From: Serilophus lunatus | Lineage: Eukaryota; Chordata; Aves; Passeriformes; Eurylaimidae | NCBI GenBank assembly: GCA_013399895.1 | Contig: VXBA01001570.1 | Span: 186,001-250,000 of the forward strand | Length of the DNA stretch: 64,000 bases | Direction of reading: 5' to 3' | Shown: positions 1 to 12,500 of the stretch, piece after piece | Numbering within the stretch: position 1 is the first letter of the stretch | Layout of the letters: each line of letters opens with the position of its first letter | The notes under the pieces: model-generated | Databases searched by the model: none | The model's input: only the letters and a program-made list of their open reading frames with translations | What the model was told of the DNA's origin: nothing | Translations under genes and position numbers: made by a program

Positions 1-136
1 TTTGTCTGTAAGCCCTCAAATACTCAGCTCTCCTCACTTCACTCAGAACTCTGCGTGATCCCAAGGCACACACAGAGAATTGCAACTTGGGAACATTAAT
101 AATATCAGTAACAAAAGCTTAAAGAGTTTCACTTAC

Positions 137-237
137 TGTCTCTTTGTTGCTGAAAGGAAGCCAACCATCTCCATGGCTTGTTTTAGTCTCTCAAATTCAT
201 GCTGGAGATCTTCTCCATCTTCAATTTTCAAGTTATG
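137..237 (-). CDS. MYO9B: MYO9B coding exon 5
   Basis: Acceptor cag at 240-238, donor gtaagt at 136-131. The 101 nt encode HNLKIEDGEDLQHEFERLKQ, then AMEMVGFLSATKRQ, phase 2 out. The next exon is beyond the left edge; positions 1-130 are intron. Confidence 0.94.
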
Positions 238-3200
238 CTGTGAAAAGAGATCCATAATTCAAGGCAAAGAATGAAGGCCAAACACCACAAGAAAGCAAAC
301 AGAATCTGTTCTGCTTCCTTTCATCTTTGACACAGATTGGTAAATCCCTGTCACAGATTACCTGGTTGAGGTAGAAATAATCTTCAGGTTGTTTGAGGTG
401 AAATTCTTTACGTTCTTCCTCATTGACTCCAAGTAGCAAATAATAAAAGACATGGTAGTTCCTACAAAGTCAATACATTTCTCTAATTAAAATAGAATGG
501 TTTTGCTTTTATTCTGTATAATTCAGATGCTCTTAAACTCTTTTTTTGATTAGAATTCTTTTAGAAAACTGTATTAATTTCTTACCTTTCATCTTTTTCT
601 TGAGAAACCAGACGAGATTTTTCAAGCAGATATTTCTCAACAACAGCCCTAAGGAGCCACAGAGAATGAAACAAGCATGAGGGCAAAAGAAAAGACCTCA
701 GAAAAATCAGACAGCAACTACCAATAGAGTTCAAATAATGTGAGTTGCACTAAAATATACAAGAAAAGAGCTTAGTCACTACCTTCAACCTAAACCAAGA
801 ATTTCAGTAGGCCCTATATTGTGATTGGAACAAAGAGAAATACATAAGGACACCTATCTGCAGGGCTTGGGGTTAGTGGAGATAACTGGAAACAGGTAGA
901 CAAAGCAAGGAAAGTGCTGATGAAAATTGTAAACACAAGCAAGACACACAGAGTGGTAACAATTTGTTACCCTAGGAGATTAACAGTTATCTGGCAAGGG
1001 TTGCAAAGGCTGCAAGACCCCAAAAAGACACCAAGTAACTGACTCTCAGTCTAACAAATCTGCTGGATCTTTATGACAGTTGATAGGTCAGCCTAGAATG
1101 GAAGCCAGACAGACAAAAATCCCCTTACAGTGTGACAAAATCACCTCCTAAATGATAATCTAAACTCCTTGGGATGCAACGACCAGGCCAAAGTTTGAGC
1201 AGCTTCTTCTCGTGCTAAAGACAAAACAAGTGTATTCAAATTGTTCCAATCTCCTGAGCTGGTGTGACTCAGCCTGAAAAGCTGCTGAATTTTTTCAGAA
1301 TAACATTCAGAGCAAATGTGGCACAGAGTTCCCAGTCACTTGTGGTATTGCAGACATGAAAATGATCCAAAGGGAAGGAACACTGGAGCACAGAGGTCAG
1401 TGACAGCTCCTGACACTCCACAGTGCAGCAGAACCAGCAAATGTAGGCACAGAATATTTCATGCTTGGCCTTCACATATAAGCACACAATTTCAGTGAAT
1501 TAATCATTTTACAGCCTTCTTTAGCTCTCTGGCTGGTGTTTAAACTGGGGGGTTTTCTTTAAATGGGTTCCTCAAATTTATTTCACTTCTCTCCAACTTC
1601 TCTTAAAAATTCAGATCTTCTCCTTTTCAATGCAAAATGAAATGGAATGGGCTGCCCAGGGAGGTGGTGGAGTCACTGTCCCTGGATGTGTTTAAGGAGA
1701 GATTGGATGGTGAACTGGTTTAGATGGTTTAGATGATGGGTTGGTGTTGGTTGAGTTATTGAGTTGGGTAAAAGGTTGGACTTGATGATCTCTATGGTCT
1801 TTTCCAACCTTGTTAATTCTGTGTAATTATAAAAAAGCCTTCATTTAGCACAAAGGCAAAGATGCAGCAGCAAATTCTTTACCTGATCCAGCTGTATGGC
1901 AAAATAAAGACAACACAGTGTCAAACCTCACAGCTCCAGGCTACTCTCACCTGAGCAAACCTCCAGCAAGGCAGCATTTGATACCCCACAGAGGCTTCCC
2001 CAGTTCCTAAAAGCACAGAGCTCTCCCCCACAGAGCTCCTCCCTCTGTACTTACCCCCGGACAATACCATTCTCTAAATAGTTGACTTGAATGAACTTCC
2101 CAAAACGACTGGAGTTGTTGTTATGTGCTGTTTTTGCATTTCCAAATGCCTGTAACAAAGCAAAAGGAGTTCATTTTCAGTTCAACTCAATGGGTCAGCT
2201 CACAGCTTTCTCATTGCCTGGATCCCCAGGAGCTCCCAGTATAAATCTGGAGTACCATGGAAATGGCAGCTCACAGATACCAAAAAGGCAGCTCAGGAAG
2301 CCTCAATGCTCCTCACAGATCTAAATGTTTGTTATTTGCCCCATGCAATAACATTTAAGGGGCTGAGGGAAGGGAATAATACATTTAGATATTTCTAAGA
2401 ATACAAGCAATCAACTAGAAAGTGCAAAACAGCCACAACCACCAGCAATGAGGAGCTTGGAGAGGGTGTTCAGCTGGAAGCACAATGACCATGGCATTGC
2501 CTCTCCCATACAAGAGTCACAAACTACCCCCATTCCCCAACACATTGCTCCCACTCAAACAAACCACATTAAACGAAATGTTTCTTCAAGTGAGGTGAAC
2601 CATGAGACCTTATTTATAGTTAGCCCAGGGATTTTCAGAGCTGTGTATTCAAAACACAGGAAAAAGACAAACAGAAACACTGGTTTACAGAACCACTCCT
2701 GGGGCAGCTGCTCTGCTACACAAAAATACACCAAAAAAAGTAGTTTCATTATAAGGTGTCAGGAAAGGGGGAAAAATAGGTACAGCACAAATCCTGACTG
2801 TGCATCTCTAATAATACTGTCAGATGATGAGTAATAAAATAATATAAAATACCCCCTGCAGGAGCCAGGCTTAAGAACTATAATTTATTACATCTAAAAG
2901 TCCAGTAGAATTAGTTACTGGGAATGTCCTTAATTTTATCAACTCTTGTGTTCCAAGGAGGAACTTGTCACCCTCCCAGCACACAGCAGCCAGTGCAGCA
3001 CCTAAAGAAACCCTGTGCAAGATGCAACTGTTGGCAAAAACACTGCTCAGGGCAGACTATCCCCAGTAATTCCTGCCACAGATATTCCCTCAAAAAGCTC
3101 CAGGGAAGGCCCCAATTAGGAAATCCACCTCCCTAATAGAGAAGAGTCATTGCACAGAAATGCCAGCCTCTTCCTCCACACACACACATGCAGGGCATGA

Positions 3201-6200
3201 GGGACTGGAGGACTGTCCACACCTCAGAACTGAGCTGTGCACACACAAACTGCCCAGTCTGGGGGTATTTCCATAGGGAACAGTTTTCATGCCAGTCTCG
3301 TTGTCTGTATAGCAAAAGCCTTCCCTTCTCTTTTGGTTTTGGGCTTGTTTTCCAAAGAACCCTAAGGGTTGCAGCAGTCCTGGATCACTAATTCCCAACC
3401 AGATTCTCCAAGCTCTCTCACAAGCAGATTTCTCTCAGCCTCACATTTAGATAACTTGCTATAAACTGGGAGAACCTCCCTAATCCTTCAGCCAACTGTT
3501 ATTTTTGACCCCAAGGCAGAAGGTGCAGGGTGACTGTGCTGGAAGTGCCTCTGATGTGTATCCAGACCTGCCTGCACGTGGCTGAGGGGGCTGGATTTGC
3601 ATCCAGCATTCCCACAGATGCTGAGCTCACCCTCTGCATTTCCCAAGGCCACACCACACTTACAAAGCCAACAGGATCCCCACTCAGATTTGCCAAAGCA
3701 TGGCCCACCCACCACTATCTTTTTGTAGTTTCTATCCAAAGCACTGCCCAGATTTCTTTGTTCAGAGCCCACACTTTGCATGTGAATAAATGTATAAAAT
3801 TCGGATCAGCTCCTTCACAGGGACCAAACCAGAAGTGAAAGTCCTGGAACAGGAGCAGAGCATTGGCAGCTTTGTAAATCAAAAAGGATAGTGGCTCCCT
3901 GACAAGCACAGCCCAACTTCCCACCCCATGTGTTGGGAAATCTGTTACACTGAACTTTGCCAGGCTGCAGAACAATGGAATTGCAAATTGATCCCACAAA
4001 ACCTTCTTTTTATCAAGTTTTCTAAGCCATCAATGAACCATCACTTCCCTCCTTATAGCCAAGAAACCAAAACACATTTGCCACATTATTTTTTAGTAAT
4101 AAATATTTTGGCATTATAGAGTTAAGAAATCTCAGAACTTGGGCTTCCTGACAAACTTTTCTTAGAGATTACTCATGTAAGCAATGAATACAGTTTAAAA
4201 CTAAAGGCTCTTATGATCTCATGTGTCTGGTATTTGGTCAAAGCACCCAGCAAATTCTTAAAAGCTGATCTAATATTAACAGTTTTTAGGAAAGTTTTCA
4301 TGTATTGAATGGTTTCCTCAGAAGAGCCTTTAACATTTACAACTTTTTACAGAACATTCCAAGTCCATTAACATTTTGGGTGGGGAATTATTTTTTTTTG
4401 GTAACATTTCACTTTAACCACTATTACCATGTCCTTCAATATACTTTGACAAGGACAAAATAAATCCACAAAATGTGAGGGGGGAAAAAGACAATTTCAG
4501 CTGAAGAGAAACAGTCCTTTACACAAGCAAATCCATTCACTGTTTTCCCTTGTGAGTCCACGAGGAAACAGATAAAACCAAAAAACTAAAACAACTCCCT
4601 CCAGTTCTATTAAAAGAGAGTCTAAAATAGCAGGGCAAGGGCAGCAGGAATCAGAGCTGGGCCAGACTATTCCAGGAGGCAGGAACTCATCCCAACCCAT
4701 CTTCTTCCCTTGTAATGCAAGAGGCATAAACTGGAGTCTGCCATTCAAAACTCCTCCAGCAGTCACAGATTTCAAAGTATTTGGAAAAATGCCCAATTCT
4801 CCTTTTATTTGTTGTGAAAGAACCCCAAACCAAGCCACACACGTGCTTCCAGCAACTACCCCAGGAACACAACTGACAATCTCATTTAACTCTTTCCTAA
4901 GAATTGCCAAAATCTGGAAGAGCCCTTGGAGTTCCCATGGGAACTCCAGGGCAGAAGCACCACCTGCACAGACTCATCTTGGAATGGGAAAAATCAAATC
5001 CCAGAGCCTGGAGGAGGAAATGACTCCTCTGGAGTTGAACTTGGTTGAGGGTGTTCTTCACACACATCTGTGAGGTCCCCACTCACCCACAGGGGTCATT
5101 TTACAACTCCCTGGGCTCTGGGATGTTCCAAAGAGCTCCAAGCAATTCCCACTATGAGACTGGAAAAAGGACAGTGTGATTTTTTAATATGATGGGTTCT
5201 AGAAAATCTCATCCCCCCCCCCCACCTGATTATGCTGTCAATAATAATTCTTCTTTACAAAACCTTCCCCTTTTTTTTGGGCCCTAATTCTTTCCAAAGA
5301 ATGGTTCAGTGCCATTAAAAAAAAACTTCAGGAACACTTTCAAATGGGAATAAGCAATGGTTTTCAAAATACATGAAAAATGAGGATTCCCCCAGCATTT
5401 CCATCTCTTCCACCTTCCTCACATCCCATTTCAGAGGGAAAGGACCTCTCAGCACACCACTGGAATTCTGCAATAATTCTGGGATACCGAGGCCTACAAT
5501 TTACCAACAAACAACAAGCCAAGGGGAGCCAGCAAAGCCCCAATTCCCTCTCTTCTCTCACCACAGGCTCCCATCCCCTCACTCAATTTTCTGCCACTTG
5601 ACTTAATTAATTGCCTTGAGGAATAAGTGAACTTCAGGTTTCCAAAATAAATTCAGAGCCTGTGCATTTTATAGCTGAAACATGCACTTAAGATATTTTT
5701 CCCTGATGAAAGGAAAATATAAGTTAATTGGAAACTTCTTCAGTGTCTTGTTTGAGACTCTATAAAATAAAGCTTTGATTCACTGTTCTCAATTTGATTC
5801 ACTATTCCCAATCTGACACAAATAATAGTTCCCAAATGTAAATTCCTTTTCAGGATTTCAATTGTAAGTCAATTGAACTTAACAGTCAACACAGGAAGGC
5901 AAAACTCCCAGCTAGGGAACTATATTTTAATTCCTAAATTTAGAAGAGGCTGAAAAAGTCAGGAATCTCAAAACAGAGCTTATATTTATCTTCCCACCAG
6001 TTTTAAAGACATTGCTCTTCACTAGAGATAATCCTCCTTAGCCTGAAGATACAATTAAAAACCCCAACCACAATCTGAGAGTCAAAGGCCCTGAATGTCT
6101 CAGGAACTGCCAGAAATCAGCCCAAGGCCCAGCTGGAGGCTGTGCTGAAGCTCCACTGCCTTTGGAAACAGCCACTGATTCTTCTCCTCTAGGAAGCTGC

Positions 6201-9200
6201 AAGCAGTGCCAAACCCAACCAGGACTGTTGGAATTGCCTCTGTGTATTAGATCCCCAACCAGGAACCTGATAACCAGCTCAGATGGGGGCAGAGATTGGG
6301 CAGGAAGCAGCTGAGGCTCAGAGTTGACCCATGACCACCTTCCTGCCCCCAGCACATGTGACAGCACTTCTGCTGAGACTGGATTTAATTTTTAACTGCA
6401 CTTGTCTCAGTTTGACAAGGCAATATCAAGCAATATTTAATGTCAAATTCTCCTTTCCTGGTACAGCTGTAAATCCATTCTTCAAAGTCTAGAAATTGTG
6501 AACAAGGAGGTAAAATATTAGCAATAGTTACTTTGAGATTGGGCTACAGAATAATCAGCCAACACAGAAAAAGGATTCAGGAAAAAAGATGCTTCCAAGT
6601 TACCTAAAATTATAAATCCACTTCCACAACCCCCCAGTCCTGCTCACCCCTCTGTGCTAGAAATGGCTGCTTCATCCCTCTGAACTTTTGCAGAAGGTTA
6701 GCCCAGAAACAGACCCATTTTACACCACTCAAATGAGGAAGTTCTGACCCAAAATGCAACCTGTTTCTACACCATGCAAGTTTTTAGTCAAGACAACATT
6801 TTCAATGTTGATGAGGACTCAGAATAAAACTTCAATATGAAACAGAACATTCTCAAATGGTTTTGGGCACACTGCAAAACCATTCATGCAAAAAATCCCC
6901 TCAACATCCATGTAAGAAAAATTCCCTTGTAGCACTCGAGTTCCCTTCAGTGAAACCCCAGAGTGACTCACCAGGGATGGAGTTACAAGTTACCAGCTCT
7001 GGCAGCAGTTTGCAGTAAGCTGAACTTCCACAAGGCAATGTAAAGCTTCCTGTGCATCCCTCCCCAGGGCCAAGAGGGGACTTGTTCCATGGTGGAATTG
7101 GGAAACATGGAAGGCTCACTGTCAGCTGAATCCATCCTTGTGGCCAAGGAAGGGTAATGGGATTTCACTTCCTGTGCTCTAAACTCTGAATTGACATGAA
7201 CTAATATTCTGAAAGTTCTGAAAGACATTGGAGGGTTCAGATGTTCCTACATTTTTTTGTATTTAGTTGTCATAAACTCCTGGATGTTTTGAGATAGTTG
7301 AGAGGACAGGCCTGAATCAACTTGTGACTGACAAACCCCCTCAGAGAAGCACAGCAAGGAATTTTGGGCACCTCATTTTAGACAACACAAACTTCACAGG
7401 CCAGGGAGTCCCTTGGGAACTCTGCAAGCCAAGCTTGCTAGCAGCCACCATTGCTATTTCCTCAGAACAAGCACCACCAAGTGCTCAGGGGAAGCCTGAA
7501 GGAGTTGTGGTACTTCAGCCAAACAATCTGAGCAGAGACAGCCCCAAGTATCTTCCTGAACATTCCCAGACATTCAGAACATGGAGCTGGGACTCCAGCA
7601 AAGGTAAGGAGTCTGGGTTTGAGCCCAGGAATGTGCCTTTCTCACTGAGCAGACACACAGGCACAGCTGTGTCACATCTGCAGACAAGGATATGAAACAG
7701 TTAAATTTATCAAAGGCAGAGAGGTCAGCTGATCAAACTGGGCTTTCCACAGTGACCCCTTCCTGTTTTCTGTTTAGAATTGCAAACTTGAACTCCAGCA
7801 GCCAACAAGCCTCAATTTTACTTCTCCTTTCAGGCAGCAAAAAGCAAGGTAAAAAAAGAACTCATTCTTTACAGAAAGGCTTTAAGAAAAGCCTCAACTT
7901 TTTTTTTTATGAAAGCATTGTTACATTTGAAACTATTTAAACCTAAAAATTGCAACAGCCACATTCAAGGTCCTCACTGTTTTATTATGGGTGACCATTG
8001 CATCCACCCACACTCTCAGAGTTTTCCCCTTGAACAGTAAAAGGGAGAGGCTGAAGCCCAGAGATCAGTTTAGGTTTGTCCTGCCATTAGTTAATACAAG
8101 AGCAGCTGTGCCCCCTCCTTCTCACATGTTCAGTTTTGCTTTCTGTTGGAAATGCTGCAATAACAAAAAGAGACTCCCCCTTCACCCCCAGCTAACAGTT
8201 GGGGAAAGGAAAAAGCAGTTGTAGAAAGGAAGTAACTCCCCCAAAAAGTGAGTTCAGAAAAGTGCTGCAGGACACACTCACACACAAAGGCAGGACCACA
8301 ACAAGCACTTGGTGTTTCAGTGGAACAATCTTTATGAAAACACTTGCTTGTGATTTGATTCCAATGCCATCAAAGCTTTCAAGTGGAAACCACAGGTAAC
8401 CTCTGCCCCAGAATATCAGTGTTCAGTGGTGGAAAGTTAAGTCACATCTAAATTACAAGCAACAGGAAGACAACTGAACAGGAGGACAAGTTAAGGAAAA
8501 TGAATTAGAAGCAGTCAGGCAATGCTGCCAAACCCCACTGCAGCCCAGTGACATTTAAGCCTAAACCAAGTGACAAACCTAAACCAACGACATTTTAAGC
8601 CTAACCCAAGTAGGTGACTCAAAAGCAGCATTTGGCAGCAGTTACTTGAAGTTTTCAGAAGCCAATTTTCACAGAGGGCATAACTTTACCTCCAGAACTG
8701 GTCCAGCTCCCAGAATAGTTCTCTCCACACCACTGGCGTACCCTTTCTGGCTCAGTGCTGTGAGGCAGTGAATTAAGAAGTTTGTGCTTTGGGTTTTCCC
8801 AGACCCACTTTCACCTGATATGACAATGCACTGATTAACATGTTTTTTAAGCATTGTGTGATAAGCCACATCAGCAATGGCAAAAATATGAGGCTCCAGC
8901 TTGCCCAGCTGATGATTCTCATACATCTTGACGTACTTAGGGTTGTAAATGGGCAGGAACTTGAAGGGATTGATTGCAATCAGAATACTCCCTGCATAAG
9001 TGTAAATTCGGTGCTTGAGGAAGCGGCACTTGAGGTTCTCCAGGAGTGTGGTCTCTGTCAGGTTGGGGAGGTTGCACAAGTCATCAAAGTCCTCCTGGTG
9101 CCAGGGAAGGAAGCCCCTCTCCACCAGGCGCCGAGCGTCCGTCTCCTGGGACAGCAGCTGCATCTGCAGGTACTTGATGGTGCCATCAGAGTCCCTCTCC

Positions 9201-9583
9201 TGCAGGAGAAAGTAGTACCCATCCTGCTGGGGGTGCTCATCCTGGGCACGGCGGGGCCACAGCAGCACCCTGTGCACAGGGGAGTCATTGGTGTCCAGCA
9301 CCCATTCCTCTCCACCCGATTCTTTCACCTCCACCAGCACATAATGTTTGGAGACGTCCAAGTTGAGGATGTTAATCACGTCCTTGATGACATCTGAGGA
9401 TGTGCTGTCCTTGGTTGCTGTCACTTTGCAGCAGGGAGCACTTTCTGTTGAGAGCTGAGGGTAAATGTGAAGGTTGTAGGCTGCCTTGGCCTGGCAAACT
9501 GCACTGTCAGCATCTTTTAAACTCATTCTGTCCCCAGATGGGCGTCAGTCTTCCACTCCTGCTTAACAGGCAGTGCCCATTGT
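137..9583 (-). CDS. MYO9B: MYO9B, unconventional myosin-IXb, 5' part of gene (partial, five coding exons)
   Basis: Class IX myosin: a single-headed actin motor whose tail carries a RhoGAP domain, so it moves on actin and switches Rho off (family knowledge). Seen here are an N-terminal Ras-association-like region (about residues 15-110), then the motor start with the P-loop GESGSGKT (238-245) and switch I NNNSSRFGKF (289-298). Exons on the minus strand are 9583-8690 (ATG at 9526), 2149-2055, 648-586, 461-362 and 237-137, joined in consistent phases to give about 399 residues. The family protein is near 2000 residues, so most of the gene lies left of position 1. The N-terminal stretches KDSTSSDVIKD and VKESGGEEWVLD resemble MYO9B more than MYO9A. 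The neighbour HAUS8, divergent, supports MYO9B as in human 19p13.11. No frameshift or stop was seen. Confidence 0.96.
362..461 (-). CDS. MYO9B: MYO9B coding exon 4
   Basis: Acceptor ttgtag at 467-462, donor gtaatc at 361. The 100 nt encode NYHVFYYLLLGVNEEERKEF and then HLKQPEDYFYLNQ. NYHVFYYLL is a hallmark of the myosin upper 50-kDa domain. Confidence 0.95.
586..648 (-). CDS. MYO9B: MYO9B coding exon 3
   Basis: Acceptor ag at 650-649, donor gtaag at 585. The 63 nt encode AVVEKYLLEKSRLVSQEKDE followed by a split Arg codon. This is the conserved myosin motor stretch after switch I (YLLEKSRLV). Confidence 0.94.
649..2054 (-). other. MYO9B intron between coding exons 2 and 3
   Basis: No exon-like segment was recognised. 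The intron contains a CR1 3'-end fragment near 1645-1826. Confidence 0.7.
1645..1826 (+). mobile_element. CR1 LINE 3' fragment
   Basis: The stretch gggctgcccagggaggtggt, followed by agtcactgtccctggatgtg and later ttggacttgatgatctctat and cttttccaacctt, is the well-known 3'-UTR end of bird CR1 LINEs. It is 5'-truncated like most CR1 copies and non-coding. The usual terminal 8-bp repeat is worn down to one attctgtg. It is sense relative to the plus strand and so antisense to MYO9B. Confidence 0.9.
2055..2149 (-). CDS. MYO9B: MYO9B coding exon 2 (switch I)
   Basis: Acceptor cag at 2152-2150, donor gtaagtac at 2054. The exon is 95 nt, phase 0 in and phase 2 out. It starts AFGNAKTAHNNNSSRFGKF, the switch I segment that coordinates Mg-ATP in myosins, and ends in YLENGIVRG. 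It continues directly from GAGPVLE of the previous exon. Confidence 0.95.
2150..8689 (-). other. MYO9B intron between coding exons 1 and 2 (6.5 kb)
   Basis: Long intron, mostly unique-looking AT-rich sequence. I see no exon, RNA gene or clear transposon in it. The short open frames here have no recognisable protein content. A C-homopolymer lies near 5213-5223. Confidence 0.6.
8690..9583 (-). CDS. MYO9B: MYO9B first coding exon (5'UTR tail plus residues 1-279)
   Basis: The minus-strand acceptor is a long pyrimidine tract ending in cag at 9586-9584. It leaves a 57-base 5'UTR tail before the ATG at 9526-9524. The donor is GAG|gtaaag at 8690/8689, phase 0. The exon encodes the Ras-association-like N-terminus and the start of the motor: IYTYAGSILIAINPFKFLPI, then the P-loop GESGSGKT (bases 8792-8815, residues 238-245), and it ends in GAGPVLE. 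A single large exon holding this region is typical of MYO9 genes. The acceptor upstream shows that at least one non-coding exon exists further right. Confidence 0.96.
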
Positions 9584-12500
9584 CTGAAAAAAAACAAAAA
9601 AGGAAAATGAAAATCAAGTGTTAAAAATTGTGTACAAGAGGTATTAGGGCAAGGGATTATTTTCTGGAGGATGGGAATACAATTGCTAAGTAGTTAAATT
9701 ATTAAAGAACAAATGCTTTGTCTGTGCATATCAGTGGTAGTATATCCAACAGCCTCTTTGGCACATCCCATGGAATGGGCAGCTGCCACAGCACCTTTCA
9801 CTTTTCCTTCTATCCCCATGCCACCCTTTCCTCCCTGTTTTGGCAGCCCAAACATCCACACAGCCAAAGCAAAATAAACCAGGGGAAAGGACCAAATTCA
9901 AACTTCCTCGTCCCCCAGGTCAGTTTTAACCCAGCTCCTTTCCCTGCCCTGTTTCACTGAATGGCCACATGAACATTTATCCACCCTCCCACATCAACTC
10001 TCCCTTAAAGCTGCACAAGCAGCTCGGGGCAGAAAGAGGGTTTGGTCACTTCCCAACTCAGCAGTGACAGCTCAGAGCAGCCAGGAGCTCTGGCAGAGGG
10101 ATCAGTGCAAGGAGGAAGACGGTTCTGACACTGAGATCCACCTTTTTTTCCCCTGAATTCCCTCATCTTACCCCTTTTCATGAGAGGTAAGAGGCAGGGA
10201 CAGCATTTACCTCTCTCAGCTTTAAGGAAACAGAGCAAACTCTGCTGTCAGGTCCCTCTAACACAGCAGAAGGATTTCTAAACACACCTCACACAGACAA
10301 CAGACTGCCAGTTGTACTTGAGTGAACCACATCCTTGCCTTTTATCTTCCATTTTAGGCAGCAAAGTAAAATTAGTCTCATGACAACTACTTTTCAGCAG
10401 TACAAAAGATCCCAAATAACCCATTTCATCCAAAAGCCTTTACACCCATCACATCAACTCTTTCCTCACTGGGTTTGGGAACCTCCATGAATCTCCCCAA
10501 AACCCTTTTTTTGATTGCTTGCTGCTCCTTTCAGCTTCAGTGCAGGCCAGAACCTCTTTCTCAGTGCCAAGTTCAGAGTCTCTAGACTTGGTTACTGTCT
10601 GTGCCTTTTCCTGTGACTTCTCTCTCACCAGCAATTTGGTGCCCCCTGATCACCAGGACTAACTTTGCTCATATTGCTTTAGCTCAGCACTTTATGTGCT
10701 TATCAAGGGGTGATAAAAGCAGAAGGATAATGAAATACTCCTTTGTTTTAAGTCTCTAAAACTTCACATCCAGAATAGCAGTTCAATTTTTGTTTCAAGA
10801 ACAAAGTGTTCTAATTATACACTTACATACCAAATACATTAAAAGGAAAAAAAAAAAAGAGGAAAGAGAGAAATGCCAAAGAAGTTACTTTTTGCCACTA
10901 AACAACTGCACAGGAACTTGCACAAGGCCACAGAGAGTAATCATTTCAAATTAAAATCAGCAGAGTTGGAGGCTTTTAGCTGCCACTTCCACTGCAAGCA
11001 ATGAATCACTTCACAGAGACATGACAGAGCTGTGCCTCATGAACAGCCTCTGAGTGGGGAGCTGTGTTTAAAGGAACTCTGAGCACAAGGCTCACAGAAG
11101 GCACTGTGAGATAAGTTGGGTCATTTTTAGTGACACAGATGGCAGGACAAACCACAACACAGCTCCAACCCAACGGGGTGAGCCACTCAAGGATGTTTTT
11201 CCCCCACTAAATTTCATACTTCAGTCATTAGGGAGGGGTTTTTGCAGGATCCTGTGAACTCCAAGTCCCCTCTCCATCACCTCCTTCCATCTGGAAGTGT
11301 TAGGATTGTTAGTCTATAAAAGCTCAAACCCTGACATGCAGTAGAATGGAACCTACAGCAAATTGCTGCTCATGGGGAAGATCAACCTGAGCGCAGACAG
11401 AAAAATAGAACAGTGACCATTTTCCTCCCAAGTTACACAGTCAGTCCCAGAGAGACAGCCTTTTGCAGACTTCCTTTTTTCACCCCCCAGCAATTAGTTT
11501 CAGACACCCAGTCTGCTAAGAGAGAGGAAGTCCCCTCAGTACCCATTCTGGCCAAAGCAGCTCCCTAAAAAACCTGGCACAGCTCTTTTCCAACACAGGG
11601 CTGGACCCCAGTGCTGACCTGAGGCTTTACCAACACACATTTCCTAACCTTGTCTCATGGCAGCCACCAAAAGTGGGACATTGCTCAAGGTCCCAGCTCA
11701 CACTTTCCAAAGAGGAAACCAGAAGCAGATGTCACTTCTCTGCCAGTGACAGAGGCAGGGCCATTCCAGCAGCAGCCATGTGTCTGCTCAGGTGAGGAGA
11801 GCTGCAAAACTCAATTCTTCTGCCTGACAGTGTCTGATCCTTCCAGAGGGCTGAGGAAAACCTGCTGGTCTCTCACTGCTTGTGAATTTATTAGCAGGGA
11901 TATCAAATTTATTTGATGACAACACTGCTCTAAGAGAGACAGACCTCTGAGTTGACACTAAACAATATTTCAAAAGCAGAAGAGCATTCACTGAACAGAT
12001 TATTAACTGGTTACCTAATGAGTCCCAGTATTTAACTAAGGACAGGGTATCTTCAGTGGCTGAAGGATTAGCTCCTAGTGAAGGATTCCTGGCATCAAAG
12101 TCAACATTTTCATGATGGTTCTAAAAGAAAGAAGAGAGTTACTGATAAAGATCATCTCACAGAGCTATTGAGAGGGCAGCAGGTAATCCAGAAGTTAAAG
12201 CATTATACGGGTCAGTGGTATGGGAGCCAGAAAACAGATGCCAAACAAATTCCAACTGGGTTTCCAGATCCATAACTTCCAATTTATCCAAAAAACAATC
12301 CACATCAGAGGGGCGAAATGGGAACTATCCTGAAACAGGCTTGAAGTGATCATTTAAACAGTGTTCTACTATAACACCACAAGCATGAGAGGGAATATAA
12401 CCTCCAGAGAAACATGAATTAAAATTTCATTAGGCAGCCACAGTACCCTTGTACTGTGAGAAGACAGCAACAACACAACATCTGTCAGAAAACTCCCCCT

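Noticed and set aside
8840..9397. 185-residue plus-strand open frame
   Set aside because: Antisense shadow of the first coding exon of MYO9B.
8690..9526. Assignment to MYO9A instead of MYO9B
   Set aside because: The N-terminal segments (KDSTSSDVIKD, SGGEEWVLD, QDEHPQ) look like MYO9B, and the HAUS8/CPAMD8 neighbours fit only the MYO9B locus.
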